Counted from the first letter of the stretch, positions 54,292 through 63,058 are shown. The stretch: DNA of 64,000 nucleotides from Planctomycetota bacterium (GCA_016191165.1 JACPPF010000040.1:1-64000); one strand, 5' to 3'. The notes: generated by a model from the letters alone, not told the origin. Numbers and translations: made by a program.

Positions 54292-54861
54292 GTGTCAATA
54301 GTAAAGGAAGCGTCGCCGAAATTCCGTGTCGATTGCCCATGCGGCGATCATGTTCTCGTTTCGGAGGGCGCTGCAGGCGCTACCTTCATGTGTTCGTGCG
54401 GCAAGCCGATCCAAATCCCTTCGTCGATTCAATTGAGAAAAGACGCGGGCCTTAAGCCGATCGTTCCACCCGAGGAAGTGATCGAAAGACTGATAAACGC
54501 GGGCACAATTCCGGGCAACGGGACCTGCACGTATTGCGGCGACGAAACCCCCTCGCTGCTCTGGGTACATGCCGAATGCGAAAGAGCGTTCCAACATCGC
54601 GGTCCCGGTCGGTTTTGGTCCATGGTTCTCTTCATTGTGTCCGCAGTCTTTACACCCATCCGAGTTTGGGTTTCTGAGTCCCATGATGAGCGGCTATTCG
54701 GTCGAGACAAGGTTTATTCCTTGCCGATTTACGTTTGCGAAAAATGTAAATCTGTCCCTATGGACACCGCGAGTTTGAAGCGGTGCATGTGTAAGGTCCC
54801 CGAATACCGAGATTTGCTGGAAAAATTCCCAAACGCCGTTGTCAACGTCACCAAGTCCTAG
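54292..54861 (+). CDS. Hypothetical zinc-binding protein
   Basis: Product of about 189 aa; the start is uncertain (GTG at 54292 is a guess and GGAGGAGG lies 16 bases upstream). It has CPCGDHVLVSEGAAGATFMC with CSCGKP just beyond (about residues 12-36), CTYCGDE (about 74-80) and C-terminal CEKCKSV and CMCKV. The CPCG...CxCG block is common in Gemmata-group hypothetical proteins. One moderately hydrophobic stretch (FWSMVLFIVSAVFTPIRVWV) may be a membrane helix. Function unknown. Confidence 0.6.
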   Translation: MSIVKEASPKFRVDCPCGDHVLVSEGAAGATFMCSCGKPIQIPSSIQLRKDAGLKPIVPPEEVIERLINAGTIPGNGTCTYCGDETPSLLWVHAECERAFQHRGPGRFWSMVLFIVSAVFTPIRVWVSESHDERLFGRDKVYSLPIYVCEKCKSVPMDTASLKRCMCKVPEYRDLLEKFPNAVVNVTKS

Positions 54862-54881
54862 CCGAGTAAGACGGAGTACCT

Positions 54882-56156
54882 ATGCGCATCAAACTCGATT
54901 ACGGCCGCACCGGCCTCGATGTCGAATTGCCCGACAAAAACCTCGTTGGCCCGCTGCACATCCGCGACGCGGAGCCGCTCGCCAATCCGGGGCAGGCGAT
55001 CGCCGACGCGATCGACAACCCGATCGGCACGCCGCCGCTCGCGCAGCTCGCGAAGGGCAAGAAAAGTGCGTGTATCCTCATCTGCGACTTCACCCGGCCC
55101 GTGCCGAACAAGCTGATCCTGCCCCCGCTATTGCGCATCCTTGAAGAGCAAGGCATCGACCGGGAGGAAATCTTGATTCTCAACGCCACCGGCCTGCATC
55201 GGCCCAATCAAGGCGCCGAGCTTGAGGAGATGGTCGGCAGCGACATTGTCAAGCATTATCGCATCGAGAACCATTTCGGCAAAAGGCTCAGCGATCACGA
55301 GTACCTCGGCACCACGCCCAACGGCGTTCCCGCGTACATCGACAAGCGATACGTTCATGCCGACCTGAAGATCACCACCGGCCTGATCGAGCCGCACCTG
55401 ATGGCCGGCTATTCCGGCGGTCGCAAGGTGATCTGCCCCGGCATCGCCGCGCTGGAGACCGTGAAAATCTGGCACGGGCCGAAGTTTCTGGAGCATCCCA
55501 GGGCCGACTGCGGCTTTGTTGACGGCAATCCCGTTCACGAAGAAAATACCCGCATTGCGAAGATGGCGGGCTGCGATTTCATCGTCAACGTCTGCATCGA
55601 CGGCCAACGCCGCGTCACCTGGGTCGGGGCCGGCCATATGGAGAAGGCCTGGCACGAGGGAGTTCGCTTCGTGGAAGGCGTCGTGCGCGTGCCGGTGCCG
55701 GAGCCAATGGATATCGTCGTCACCTCGAGCGCCGGCTACCCGCTCGATGCGACCTGGTATCAAGCGATCAAGGGCCTGACCGGCTGCCTGCCAATCGTCA
55801 AGCAGGGTGGCACCATCGTCCTCGCGGCAAGTCTCAGCGAGGGCATCGGCTCGCCCGAGTTTCAGCATCTCATCGCCGACAATCCCGACTTGCCAGCGTT
55901 CATTCAGCGCATCCTCGGCAACGACTACTTTGTCATGGACCAATGGCAGTTGGAGGAGTTCGTCAAGGTTTTCAAACGCTGCAAGGTGAAGGTCGTGACG
56001 CAGGGCCTTGACGCGGAGACGTTGAGAAAATGCCACGTCGAGGCGGCGCCAAGCGTCGAGCAAGCGGTCGCGGATTGCCTGAAGGATTACGGGCCCGCGG
56101 CGAAAATCGCGGTGATTCCGAAGGGGCCGTACGTGTTGCCTTATTTGGCATGTTAG
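54882..56156 (+). CDS. larA: Nickel-dependent lactate racemase LarA
   Basis: Product of 424 aa. It racemises lactate with a nickel-pincer nucleotide. The DUF2088 part has [13 protein letters not shown] and [20 protein letters not shown] (the first His). [18 protein letters not shown] gives the second His and the Lys that binds the cofactor. The C-terminal domain has [20 protein letters not shown]. It follows the zinc-binding gene by 20 bases with GGAG before ATG. larBCE maturation genes are not in the window, so they would lie elsewhere or the substrate may differ. Confidence 0.88.
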   Translation: MRIKLDYGRTGLDVELPDKNLVGPLHIRDAEPLANPGQAIADAIDNPIGTPPLAQLAKGKKSACILICDFTRPVPNKLILPPLLRILEEQGIDREEILILNATGLHRPNQGAELEEMVGSDIVKHYRIENHFGKRLSDHEYLGTTPNGVPAYIDKRYVHADLKITTGLIEPHLMAGYSGGRKVICPGIAALETVKIWHGPKFLEHPRADCGFVDGNPVHEENTRIAKMAGCDFIVNVCIDGQRRVTWVGAGHMEKAWHEGVRFVEGVVRVPVPEPMDIVVTSSAGYPLDATWYQAIKGLTGCLPIVKQGGTIVLAASLSEGIGSPEFQHLIADNPDLPAFIQRILGNDYFVMDQWQLEEFVKVFKRCKVKVVTQGLDAETLRKCHVEAAPSVEQAVADCLKDYGPAAKIAVIPKGPYVLPYLAC

Positions 56157-56199
56157 CCGCGAGCCCCAAACGGGTTCGAGCCTGTCGGCCAAACGCATG

Positions 56200-56251
56200 T
56201 TCGCGATTTGCGAATTTTTGCCTTGACAAGTTCGCAAAACGCGAATGTAAT
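56200..56251 (+). promoter_or_regulatory. higBA promoter with two operator palindromes
   Basis: TTGACA at 56223-56228 and TGTAAT at 56246-56251 are separated by 17 bases, a near-consensus sigma70 promoter. TTCGC-N5-GCGAA occurs twice: 56200-56214, just upstream of the -35, and 56231-56245, filling the spacer. Their centres are 31 bases apart (three helical turns). A repressor bound there would block RNA polymerase; HigA is the obvious candidate, which is inference. Confidence 0.85.
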
Positions 56252-56280
56252 GCATTGTTGGCTTAAGAAAGGAGAACAAA

Positions 56281-56325
56281 ATGAAACAATTTATTTATCA
56301 TCGAGCGGAGGAGGGATGCACATAA
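56281..56325 (+). CDS. Leader ORF of higBA (14 aa)
   Basis: Directly behind AAAGGAGAACAAA is an ATG that opens MKQFIYHRAEEGCT and stops at TAA 56323-56325. It has the best ribosome site of the locus and overlaps the higB start (ATG 56316) by ten bases in another frame. The higB start has AGGAGG only two bases before it, too close for normal use, so leader translation may couple to or gate higB translation. A non-functional origin cannot be excluded. Confidence 0.55.
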   Translation: MKQFIYHRAEEGCT

Positions 56326-56690
56326 GATCCAAGAAAGCGCTTCGTGATTTTTGGGAGAACCCGAGGAATTCTGAAGCAGAAAAACCTTTGCTGGAATGGT
56401 ATCATGTTGTGAGAAAATCGCGGTGGAATACCTTTGCTGAAGTCAGGCAGACCTTTAATTCCGCCGATCAATATGGCAGAAAGACGATTTTCAACATCGG
56501 AGGAAACAAATACAGGCTAATAGCCGTAATCGATTTCGAGTTGCACATCCTGTATGTCCGAGCCGTATTGACGCACAAAGAGTACGACAAGGCGCAGTGG
56601 AAGAAAGACATATTTGGCGATGATTGGAAACCTATTTTGGGACAAAAGAAAGAAAATGAATACGCGAACAAGAAAAGGAAAACCACGTGA
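56316..56690 (+). CDS. higB: Type II toxin HigB (mRNA interferase)
   Basis: Product of 124 aa of the HigB branch of the RelE fold: MHIRSKKALRDFWENPRNSE at the start, then FNIGGNKYRLIAVIDFELHI and VRAVLTHKEYDKAQWKKDI, which are the strand and H-x-E-Y-D-K motifs of the family. Its C-terminus runs on with Lys/Asn codons and overlaps higA by 35 bases. Base composition is clearly more AT-rich than the neighbours, which suggests transfer. Confidence 0.9.
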   Translation: MHIRSKKALRDFWENPRNSEAEKPLLEWYHVVRKSRWNTFAEVRQTFNSADQYGRKTIFNIGGNKYRLIAVIDFELHILYVRAVLTHKEYDKAQWKKDIFGDDWKPILGQKKENEYANKKRKTT

Positions 56691-57075
56691 TCGATACCTT
56701 GAATTGATTCGTCAATTCCCGTTGCGGCCGATTCGCGACGACGCGGCGTTGGATGAAGCAATTGCGGTAATCAACTCGTTGCTGGACAAGGAGCGATTGA
56801 GTGCTGGCGAAAAGGACTATTTTGACGTCCTTGGTGACCTGATTGAGAAATATGAAGACGCTAACATCATCTTCGAACCGCAGCCGCCGTCAGCGATTTT
56901 GAGGCATTTGATGGAAGCCAAAGGCGTTACGCAAGCCCAGATCGCGAAGGATTGTCGCATTGCGGAATCGACAATATCCGAAGTCCTTAACTCCGTGCGC
57001 AAGTTAAACCGCAACCATATCGCCAAGTTGTCCGTGTATTTTCACGTTGAGCCGGGGGTGTTTTTCGCCGAATGA
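56656..57075 (+). CDS. higA: Antitoxin HigA, HTH Xre-type
   Basis: Product of 139 aa. The N-terminal half is helical (DAALDEAIAVINSLLDKERL). The C-terminal half is a helix-turn-helix of the HigA/Xre type: LRHLMEAKGVTQAQIAKDCR, then AESTISEVLNSVRKLNRNHI, and HVEPGVFF at the end. It probably binds HigB and the TTCGC-N5-GCGAA operators. The start ATG at 56656 lies within the higB coding region; the two are co-transcribed. The stop is 9 bases from the convergent M48 gene. Confidence 0.9.
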   Translation: MNTRTRKGKPRDRYLELIRQFPLRPIRDDAALDEAIAVINSLLDKERLSAGEKDYFDVLGDLIEKYEDANIIFEPQPPSAILRHLMEAKGVTQAQIAKDCRIAESTISEVLNSVRKLNRNHIAKLSVYFHVEPGVFFAE

Positions 57076-57084
57076 CGGGTGGCA

Positions 57085-58602
57085 TCAAAACTCCTTGAGC
57101 AACTCCCAGACCCGGTGGGCGCCGAACCAAAAAGAGAGAAAGCCCAGGGCCAGGAAAAACGACCACTTGAGCAGCGCAATGCTGCGGTGAAACTGCGTGA
57201 CGCGCAGGGGATTGTCGCGCATCGCGAGCAGGAAATCGACGCGCTGGGCGATGGTCGGATGCTGCCACGACAGCAGCCAGTTGCCTGCGCGATCGCGGGG
57301 GATGCCGTTGATGGCCGCCACTTTTTCCAGGGCGTTGATGAACACGTCGGTCGAGACCGCGGTTGACCCGAACAAATCCGCCTGCCGCTCGCATCGCCGC
57401 GATACGAAGCCGAAGCACAGCAGCGTATAGCCGCCCAGGATTGCCAGTTTCCCGAAACTGCTGAAGGTATTCAACGTCTGTTTGATCTCATCTCGGCTCT
57501 CGCCCAGGAACTCAAATCCCCTGAGCCAAGAAATGATTTCGTCCTGCCTTACGAAACCCTTGAGCAGTTCCCAGAAGACACTCAGGAGCAAAAAGCTGGT
57601 CAGAAAAAACGCCAGGTAGAAAAGCAGATGATGATGTTTGACATGCCCGACCTCGTGGCCGAACACCGATTCGATTTCTTCGGGAGTCAACTCGTCAATG
57701 AGCCGATCGGTGAGGATGACATATCGAATCGATGGCACAAATCCGGTGACCAGAGCGTTGGCCATCAGATTGCGCGTATTCCAGACGAGTATGTTGCTAA
57801 ATCGAAAACGCAAACGATGCGCCGCACTTTCGAGCCGATCGCGCAGTGGGCCAGGGGGCAACGGCTTCAGGCCGAGGAAAATCCGCAGCAGCCAGGGCAT
57901 TAAGATCAACGCCATGCCGATGATCGCCAACATCATTAGCGCAGGTACGTCGCTGTCCTCATCGGCGCCCGCGAACGCGATGTACAGGACCTGCAGCAAC
58001 ACCATGAGCGCCATCGGCGCCACGACGAGGAAGAACTGATGCCGAATCTGCATGAGCAAGAAATTGGCCTTCGAGATGAAAACGTCGTCCGTGTGACCCA
58101 GCTCATAGGCGGGTTTCTCAACGCCATAGAATCGCTCCCAGGACGCGACCAGGCTCAGGAAGAACGGCAGAATCAGGACGACATGAAAGCCAGGTAGATT
58201 GTCGCGCGAATGCAGCCAGGCCGGGACGTAGACGACCCAGCCGTCGGCCAGAACTTTACCCCAGCCGAGCAGGTATAGAGCGATGAGGTAACCCGCGATG
58301 AGAGCGATGAAATGCCTGCGCCGCCACCGGACATAGCTGCGTAGGATTGCCCCGCGCCGTTCCGGGTGCTGCCGCATCTGCCAGGCCAGCGTTCTTGCGA
58401 TCAGCCCCGCCGACAGCCAGGAAGTTACGACCAGCGTGCCCACCAGAATGGCGCACCCGGCGGAATCGGGCCAGGAAAATGGTTTCGGCCAACTCGGCTG
58501 CAAACAGATCAGTGAAAACAGCAATAAGTAGATAAACGGCATCAGCCACGTTGCCTTGCGGCATGTCTCCGGGTCGTTTGGGCCATCGTGATTCTCTTGC
58601 AT
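57085..58602 (-). CDS. M48 family metalloprotease, large membrane form
   Basis: Product of 505 aa with about ten hydrophobic segments. HEVGHVKHHHLL (near residue 313) is the zinc motif, and RRCERQADLFGS carries the third ligand. The long N-terminal membrane part (about 290 aa) before the catalytic core makes it larger than HtpX. Substrates are unknown; related enzymes survey membrane protein quality. ATG at 58602 has no strong ribosome site. Confidence 0.85.
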   Translation of the reverse strand: MQENHDGPNDPETCRKATWLMPFIYLLLFSLICLQPSWPKPFSWPDSAGCAILVGTLVVTSWLSAGLIARTLAWQMRQHPERRGAILRSYVRWRRRHFIALIAGYLIALYLLGWGKVLADGWVVYVPAWLHSRDNLPGFHVVLILPFFLSLVASWERFYGVEKPAYELGHTDDVFISKANFLLMQIRHQFFLVVAPMALMVLLQVLYIAFAGADEDSDVPALMMLAIIGMALILMPWLLRIFLGLKPLPPGPLRDRLESAAHRLRFRFSNILVWNTRNLMANALVTGFVPSIRYVILTDRLIDELTPEEIESVFGHEVGHVKHHHLLFYLAFFLTSFLLLSVFWELLKGFVRQDEIISWLRGFEFLGESRDEIKQTLNTFSSFGKLAILGGYTLLCFGFVSRRCERQADLFGSTAVSTDVFINALEKVAAINGIPRDRAGNWLLSWQHPTIAQRVDFLLAMRDNPLRVTQFHRSIALLKWSFFLALGFLSFWFGAHRVWELLKEF

Positions 58603-58671
58603 TCTACGTCAAGCCGCTGTGCCGGGGAAGCAACCTGTCCAGGTTGAGCGTTAGAGTGCCCAAGACAATGA

Positions 58672-58724
58672 AAGTAGGTCAGGCTTTCCGGCCTGACGGT
58701 CAGGCTGGAAAGCCTGACCTACTT
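58672..58724. repeat. Palindromic intergenic repeat (GTAGGTCAGGC family)
   Basis: AAGTAGGTCAGGCTTTCC and GGAAAGCCTGACCTACTT form perfect 18-base arms. Second copy of the element at 2038-2100. Confidence 0.85.
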
Positions 58725-58823
58725 CATTTCTTTAGACCCTCTTAGTCAAACGCCCAGGCGACAGATGCCAAATAAGCACATCCCCCCGAGTCCGGCCGGC
58801 GGCAAATTCTTGCCCGCGCGCTC

Positions 58824-58851
58824 TTGAATTCACCCCTGCCTGGTTTATAAT
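58824..58851 (+). promoter_or_regulatory. Promoter of tRNA-Gly
   Basis: TTGAAT and TATAAT are separated by 16 bases, 28 bases upstream of the tRNA. A strong sigma70-type promoter. Confidence 0.75.
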
Positions 58852-58879
58852 CCATCATCAGGCCTTTGCCGGGCCAGTT

Positions 58880-58951
58880 GCGGGTGTAGCTCAGTGGTAG
58901 AGCGTCACGTTGCCAACGTGAATGTCGTGGGTTCGAGCCCCATCACCCGCT
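58880..58951 (+). tRNA. tRNA-Gly (anticodon GCC)
   Basis: Acceptor stem GCGGGTG/CACCCGC with discriminator T; D arm with AGCTCAGTGGTAGAGC; anticodon stem-loop TCACG-TTGCCAA-CGTGA giving anticodon GCC; T arm with GGTTCGAGCCC. Length 72 nt, no encoded CCA. The trigger factor gene starts about 100 bases downstream. Confidence 0.96.
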
Positions 58952-59048
58952 TTTTGGTTACTAGCCCGCAGCGTCAGACAGGGGCGTGTTCCCTTGCCGG
59001 CGCCGCGGGCTAGTTCAACTTTCTTGACATTACCTGGAGCCAGTCATC

Positions 59049-60584
59049 ATGTCGGACGGAACAGAAACCACCCCGGAAGCCCCCGCGGAAATCAATCCCG
59101 AAATGGCGACCGAGCCCATCACCGAGGCGGTCGAAACCGGCAATGCCGAGGCTGAGAAGACCGAGGAAAAGAAGAAGCTCAAGCAGACCGTTGAGGTCAA
59201 GGATGTTGGCCCTTGCAAAAAGCACATCAAGGTCGCGGTGGATCGCGCCGACGTCGATGAAAGCATCGACAAGAAATACAAGGAACTGGTCGGCGATTCC
59301 TGGATTCCGGGCTTCCGTCCCGGCAAGGCGCCGCGCCAGGTCGTCGTCCGCAAATTCAAGAAAGACGTCAATGATCGCGTCAAGGGGGAGCTTTTGCTCG
59401 CCAGCCTTGAGCAACTTGCCGAGGAATTCGACGTCGCTCCCTTGAGCCCGCCGAACCTCAACACCGACAAGATTGAAATCCCGGACAAGGGCGATTTCAT
59501 CTACGAGTTCGAGGTCGAGGTCCGCCCCGCGTTCGACCTTCCCGAGTACAAGGGCCTCAAGATCAAGAAGCCCGTCCGTGAATTCACCGAGGCCGATGTC
59601 GATGAGGAACAGACGCGCGTCCTTTCCAACGAAGGCCAGCTCGTGCCCAAGGATGGACCCGCCGACAAGGGCGACTTCGTGATCGTCGATATGGAGACCA
59701 CCTTCAATAACGACAAGATCGGCGACGCGAAAGAAATCACGCTCCGCATCGAAGACACCCTTTCTTTCAAGGACGGCGTGGCCAGCAAATTTGGCGCGGA
59801 GATGGCCGGCGTCAAGGCAGGCGAAAAACGCACGGTGGAAATCTCGATGACCGACGCCGTCGCCAATCCGGGTCTGCGCGGGCAGACCGTCCAGGCCACC
59901 CTGGAGGTCAAGGACGTCAAACGGCTGCGCCTGCCCGACCTCGACGAAGGTTTCCTTGAACGCCACGAATGCAGGACGGTCGATCAGTTCCGCGAACAAC
60001 TCCGCGTCATCCTTGAGCATCGCCTGCGCTACCATCAACGTCAATCGGCCCGCGAGCAGGTTTTGAGCCTCATCGCGGCGTCCGCAAACTGGGAGTTGCC
60101 TCAGGATTTGCTGCAAAGGCAAGCCCGCAAGACGCTGGCGCGCAAGGTCATGGAAATGCGCGAGGCCGGCATCCGCGAGGACGAAATCCGCGCTCGCCAG
60201 CGCCTGCTGGAACGGGATGTCCTTACCAGCACCGCCCTGGCGATGAAGGAGCATTTCGTCCTGCAAAAAATCGCCGAGAAGGAAAAACTGGACCTCGAAC
60301 CCGCCGAGATCGACGCCGAGGTTGAACGAATTGCCGACGAATACAACGAAACGCCGCGCCGAATTCGCGCTCAGCTTGAGCGTGACGATCTCATGGAAAC
60401 GCTGGGCGCCCAGTTGATCGAACGCAAGGCCCTCGACTTGATTCTGGACAGCGCCGAGTACGAGGAAATCCCCTTCGGCAAAGAAGCCGGCATGGCAACC
60501 GTCGATGCCCAGGCTGTTCGCGGCGAAATGCACGATCCGACAGCCGTTCCGCCCAGTGCGGCCACCGAGGAAACGCAGGGCTGA
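59049..60584 (+). CDS. tig: Trigger factor
   Basis: Product of 511 aa, longer than most (E. coli 432) because of an acidic N-terminal extension of about 45 aa (MSDGTETTPEAPAEINPEMA) before the ribosome-binding domain. The ribosome-docking signature is WIPGFRPGKAPRQVV (about residues 84-98). The middle FKBP-like prolyl isomerase domain is around PADKGDFVIVDMETTFNNDK (about 214-233) and the C-terminal helical chaperone cradle runs to the end. The usual clpP-clpX genes do not follow. ATG has GGAG eleven bases before. Confidence 0.94.
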   Translation: MSDGTETTPEAPAEINPEMATEPITEAVETGNAEAEKTEEKKKLKQTVEVKDVGPCKKHIKVAVDRADVDESIDKKYKELVGDSWIPGFRPGKAPRQVVVRKFKKDVNDRVKGELLLASLEQLAEEFDVAPLSPPNLNTDKIEIPDKGDFIYEFEVEVRPAFDLPEYKGLKIKKPVREFTEADVDEEQTRVLSNEGQLVPKDGPADKGDFVIVDMETTFNNDKIGDAKEITLRIEDTLSFKDGVASKFGAEMAGVKAGEKRTVEISMTDAVANPGLRGQTVQATLEVKDVKRLRLPDLDEGFLERHECRTVDQFREQLRVILEHRLRYHQRQSAREQVLSLIAASANWELPQDLLQRQARKTLARKVMEMREAGIREDEIRARQRLLERDVLTSTALAMKEHFVLQKIAEKEKLDLEPAEIDAEVERIADEYNETPRRIRAQLERDDLMETLGAQLIERKALDLILDSAEYEEIPFGKEAGMATVDAQAVRGEMHDPTAVPPSAATEETQG

Positions 60585-60615
60585 TTGGATTGGTTACACG
60601 TTCGTGAGTTCGCCT

Positions 60616-60676
60616 TTCGTAGTGCGGGCTTTGGCTCGCAGTTCGGCAAAACACGGGTCATGGCCCGCACCACGAA
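60616..60676. repeat. Inverted repeat after trigger factor gene
   Basis: TTCGTAGTGCGGGC and GCCCGCACCACGAA (one mismatch) flank a 33-base centre; an internal GCGGGCTTTGGCTCGC hairpin is present. It may end the tig transcript. Confidence 0.7.
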
Positions 60677-60801
60677 AAAGACTCCCCTGTTGAAAGACAT
60701 TTCATATTTCCTTTTTGCAAATTCCGCCCTTGCATTTCCCGCCCCTCCCGTTATGATTTTTTTCACTTCCGGCTTTATTCAACCAACGGGGTCTCGCTCC
60801 C

Positions 60802-62175
60802 ATGTGTGCAACGATCCTCCGAAACCTTGGCATCGTCATCCTGATTCTGGGCTTGTGGACCGGCAATCTGGTATCCAGGGCCAGCGCCCAGGACACGTCA
60901 GCGCCCAAAAAAATTGCGGCCCCGTTCGCCATCGATCACAAAAGGCCGCTCGACGCCAAGGAGAAGGTGGTCAGCGAGGCCGACGCCTACACCCAGCTCC
61001 GCGTCGAGTTCACGGGCATCAAGGGAGATCGCGTTCCGGGCTACCTCTATCTCCCCAAGCGCAAGGGCGTCACGCCGCCGTTCCCGGCAGTTCTTCTGCA
61101 ATACGGCTCCGGTGGGAATAAGACCAGCAACTACATCGTCGAGATCGGCAAGCAGTTTGCCGTTCGCGGCTTTGCCGTCCTTACCATCGATTCCGCGGGC
61201 TGCGGTGAGCGCAAGAACGACACCAAATCGCGAGGCATCTTCGGGCTCGCCAGCACCGAAACCATCATGCACTACTGCGGCGACTACAGTCGGGCGGTGG
61301 ATTTTCTTGCCGCACGCAAGGACATTGACAGGAATCGCCTCGGCTACGTTGGCATCAGCTGGGGCGCCATCACCGGCATCACCTTTGTCGCCTACGATTC
61401 GCGCATCAAGGTCATGGGTTCCATGGTCGGCGGCGGTAACTTCCTCGGCCTGTATACCGCCAAGGCGGCCGAGAAAATCGCCAGGCAGGGATCCAAGTCG
61501 AGCGACCCCGTCTACCACATCGCGCGTATTGCCCCGCGGCCGTTGCTGTTGCTCAACGTCACCAAGGACCAGATGATCCAGCGTTTCTGGGCCGAATCGC
61601 TCCACAAGGCCGCCGGCGCGGGAGCGAAGGTCGTTTGGATCGATACCGATCATTACTTCAAGACCGTCGACCGCGCCAAGGTCTGCGAATCCGTGATCGA
61701 CTTCCTTGCCGAGAATCTGCAAAAAAAACCGGCGTCACACGCTGGCCTGGCCAAGCTCGCCAGGCTGGCCGGCACGTGGGTCGCGCTCGACAAGGCCGGT
61801 AAACCGACCAAACAGATCGTGTCAGTGTTCAAGGTCACGGCCGCTGGCAGCGCGGTCCACGAAACCATCTTTCCTGGAACCCCTCACGAAATGGTGACGC
61901 TTTATCATCTACAGGGCAAGGACCTGGTGTTGACGCATTATTGCGCGGCCAAGAATCAGCCGCGCATGAAGGCTGACCCAAAGGCGCCCGCCAACACGCT
62001 GGCATTCAGATTCGTCGACGGCGCCAACATCGATCCGAAAAAAGACATGCACATGCACGAAGGCTCGATCACTTTTCTGAACAACGACACCATCGAATGG
62101 ACCTGGCAGGGCTGGGCCAACGGCAAACCCGCCGCGGAGCACCGCGTATCGATGAAGCTGCGGCGGAGGAAGTGA
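60802..62175 (+). CDS. Secreted alpha/beta hydrolase (dienelactone hydrolase-like)
   Basis: Product of 457 aa. A signal peptide (about residues 1-29) is followed by an alpha/beta hydrolase domain: YLYLPKRKGVTPPFPAVLLQ, nucleophile elbow YVGISWGAITGI (Ser about 186), and the His in DTDHYFKTVDRAK (about 283). A beta-rich C-terminal domain of about 125 aa (LARLAGTWVALDKAGKPTKQ and EGSITFLNNDTIEWTWQGWA) resembles lipocalin-type hydrolase tails. The substrate is unknown; acetyl-xylan-esterase-like enzymes look similar. Confidence 0.82.
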   Translation: MCATILRNLGIVILILGLWTGNLVSRASAQDTSAPKKIAAPFAIDHKRPLDAKEKVVSEADAYTQLRVEFTGIKGDRVPGYLYLPKRKGVTPPFPAVLLQYGSGGNKTSNYIVEIGKQFAVRGFAVLTIDSAGCGERKNDTKSRGIFGLASTETIMHYCGDYSRAVDFLAARKDIDRNRLGYVGISWGAITGITFVAYDSRIKVMGSMVGGGNFLGLYTAKAAEKIARQGSKSSDPVYHIARIAPRPLLLLNVTKDQMIQRFWAESLHKAAGAGAKVVWIDTDHYFKTVDRAKVCESVIDFLAENLQKKPASHAGLAKLARLAGTWVALDKAGKPTKQIVSVFKVTAAGSAVHETIFPGTPHEMVTLYHLQGKDLVLTHYCAAKNQPRMKADPKAPANTLAFRFVDGANIDPKKDMHMHEGSITFLNNDTIEWTWQGWANGKPAAEHRVSMKLRRRK

Positions 62176-62219
62176 GCGGGCCCGTTCCCTTGCGTTACCC
62201 GCGCCGGTGTTGCGTTTGT

Positions 62220-62349
62220 TTCTCGCCAAGACGCAAAGGACGCAAAGAAAGACAAGAGAACGGAGGAACGAGGAGCACAAACCGAGAGGGATAATTACGG
62301 GCGGTTTCCTCTCTTGAATTCCTTTGCGTCCTTTGCGCCTTTGCGAGAA
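62220..62349. mobile_element. MITE-like element with 28-base terminal inverted repeats
   Basis: The left end TTCTCGCCAAGACGCAAAGG... and the right end (read inverted) TTCTCGCAAAGGCGCAAAGG... match at 25 of 28 positions. The 130-base unit has no coding capacity. Such CGCAAAGGACGCAAAG-type repeats are found in many unrelated genomes. Confidence 0.7.
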
Positions 62350-62372
62350 CTCAAGTCCAGGAATCGACAATC

Positions 62373-62570
62373 ATGGCCAGCGACTCCCCAAGCAGCTCGC
62401 CGCCCGCGAGTCCGCCCTCGCGCAAGCGGCAATGGTGGTTGTTCGGTTTACTCTTGATCGTGGCCATCGTGTTAGGTTGGCTCAACCTGGATGCGTGGGT
62501 CGAAAAGCGTGATTTGCCCAAAGGAAAATCGCTCGAAGCTCCCGGGGCACTGTCGTTTGACGGGTCGTGA
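62373..62570 (+). CDS. Small single-helix membrane protein
   Basis: Product of 65 aa: a Ser/Pro-rich head, a basic patch (SRKRQWW) and one membrane helix (LFGLLLIVAIVLGWLNLDAW), then a short polar tail. No family is recognised. It lies behind the MITE-like element and lacks a strong ribosome site. Confidence 0.45.
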   Translation: MASDSPSSSPPASPPSRKRQWWLFGLLLIVAIVLGWLNLDAWVEKRDLPKGKSLEAPGALSFDGS

Positions 62571-62603
62571 TACCCAACAAGCGGTGGGCATCTCGAAAGG
62601 ATG

Positions 62604-62630
62604 AAAACCCCGATTTTTCTGGGGTTTCTT
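62604..62630 (+). terminator. Possible terminator after the small membrane gene
   Basis: AAAACCCC-GATTTTTCT-GGGGTTTCTT, an 8-bp stem with a weak T tract. Confidence 0.5.
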
Positions 62631-62994
62631 GCGACGGAAGGGCGAGATACCCACGAAACCGGGGTGCCACCTGCGCAAAACTGAACTCGCGGGTTCATTA
62701 ACTCCGACCTCCTGAGCGTGAAGGCAGCCCAGGCCAAGTTCGTGCTGATGTGTTGCCGGGTTTTGTTTGTGAATCACTTTGGGACGGCGCGGTTCAGCAA
62801 GGGGCGACAGTTCGCAAGAAAAGGGAGAGCTTCCATGCGGGGTATCTTCCGGTGCGCGGGCTTGGTGGGCAGAGGGGTGGGTGGCCGACGAATCGTTGCC
62901 AGTTTTCTCGAAAATTCCGTTGACAACGGTTGTGCTACCTTGGTAGGCTCAATGTGTGGTTGTTGGCACACCCACTCACGTCACTTTTTCGCAT
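62631..62994 (+). promoter_or_regulatory. Intergenic region with promoter of the giant secreted protein
   Basis: About 360 bases without a recognised gene. TTGACA at 62920-62925 is a consensus -35; TAGGCT 18 bases later is a weak -10 candidate. The first well-placed ATG downstream is at 63007. Confidence 0.45.
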
Positions 62995-63049
62995 GGAGCG
63001 AGCCCAATGTTCCGATCCAAGACCTGGTTAGGTTTAATTTTGTACATTA

Positions 63050-63058
63050 GGGGGGGGG
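63050..63058 (+). repeat. Nine-G homopolymer near the start of the giant secreted protein
   Basis: A run of nine G lies between a good start (ATG 63007 behind GGAG) and the frame of the downstream protein. With nine G the ATG frame stops at 63100-63102. With eight it would continue into the LEVLEDRTTPA frame. Confidence 0.8.
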
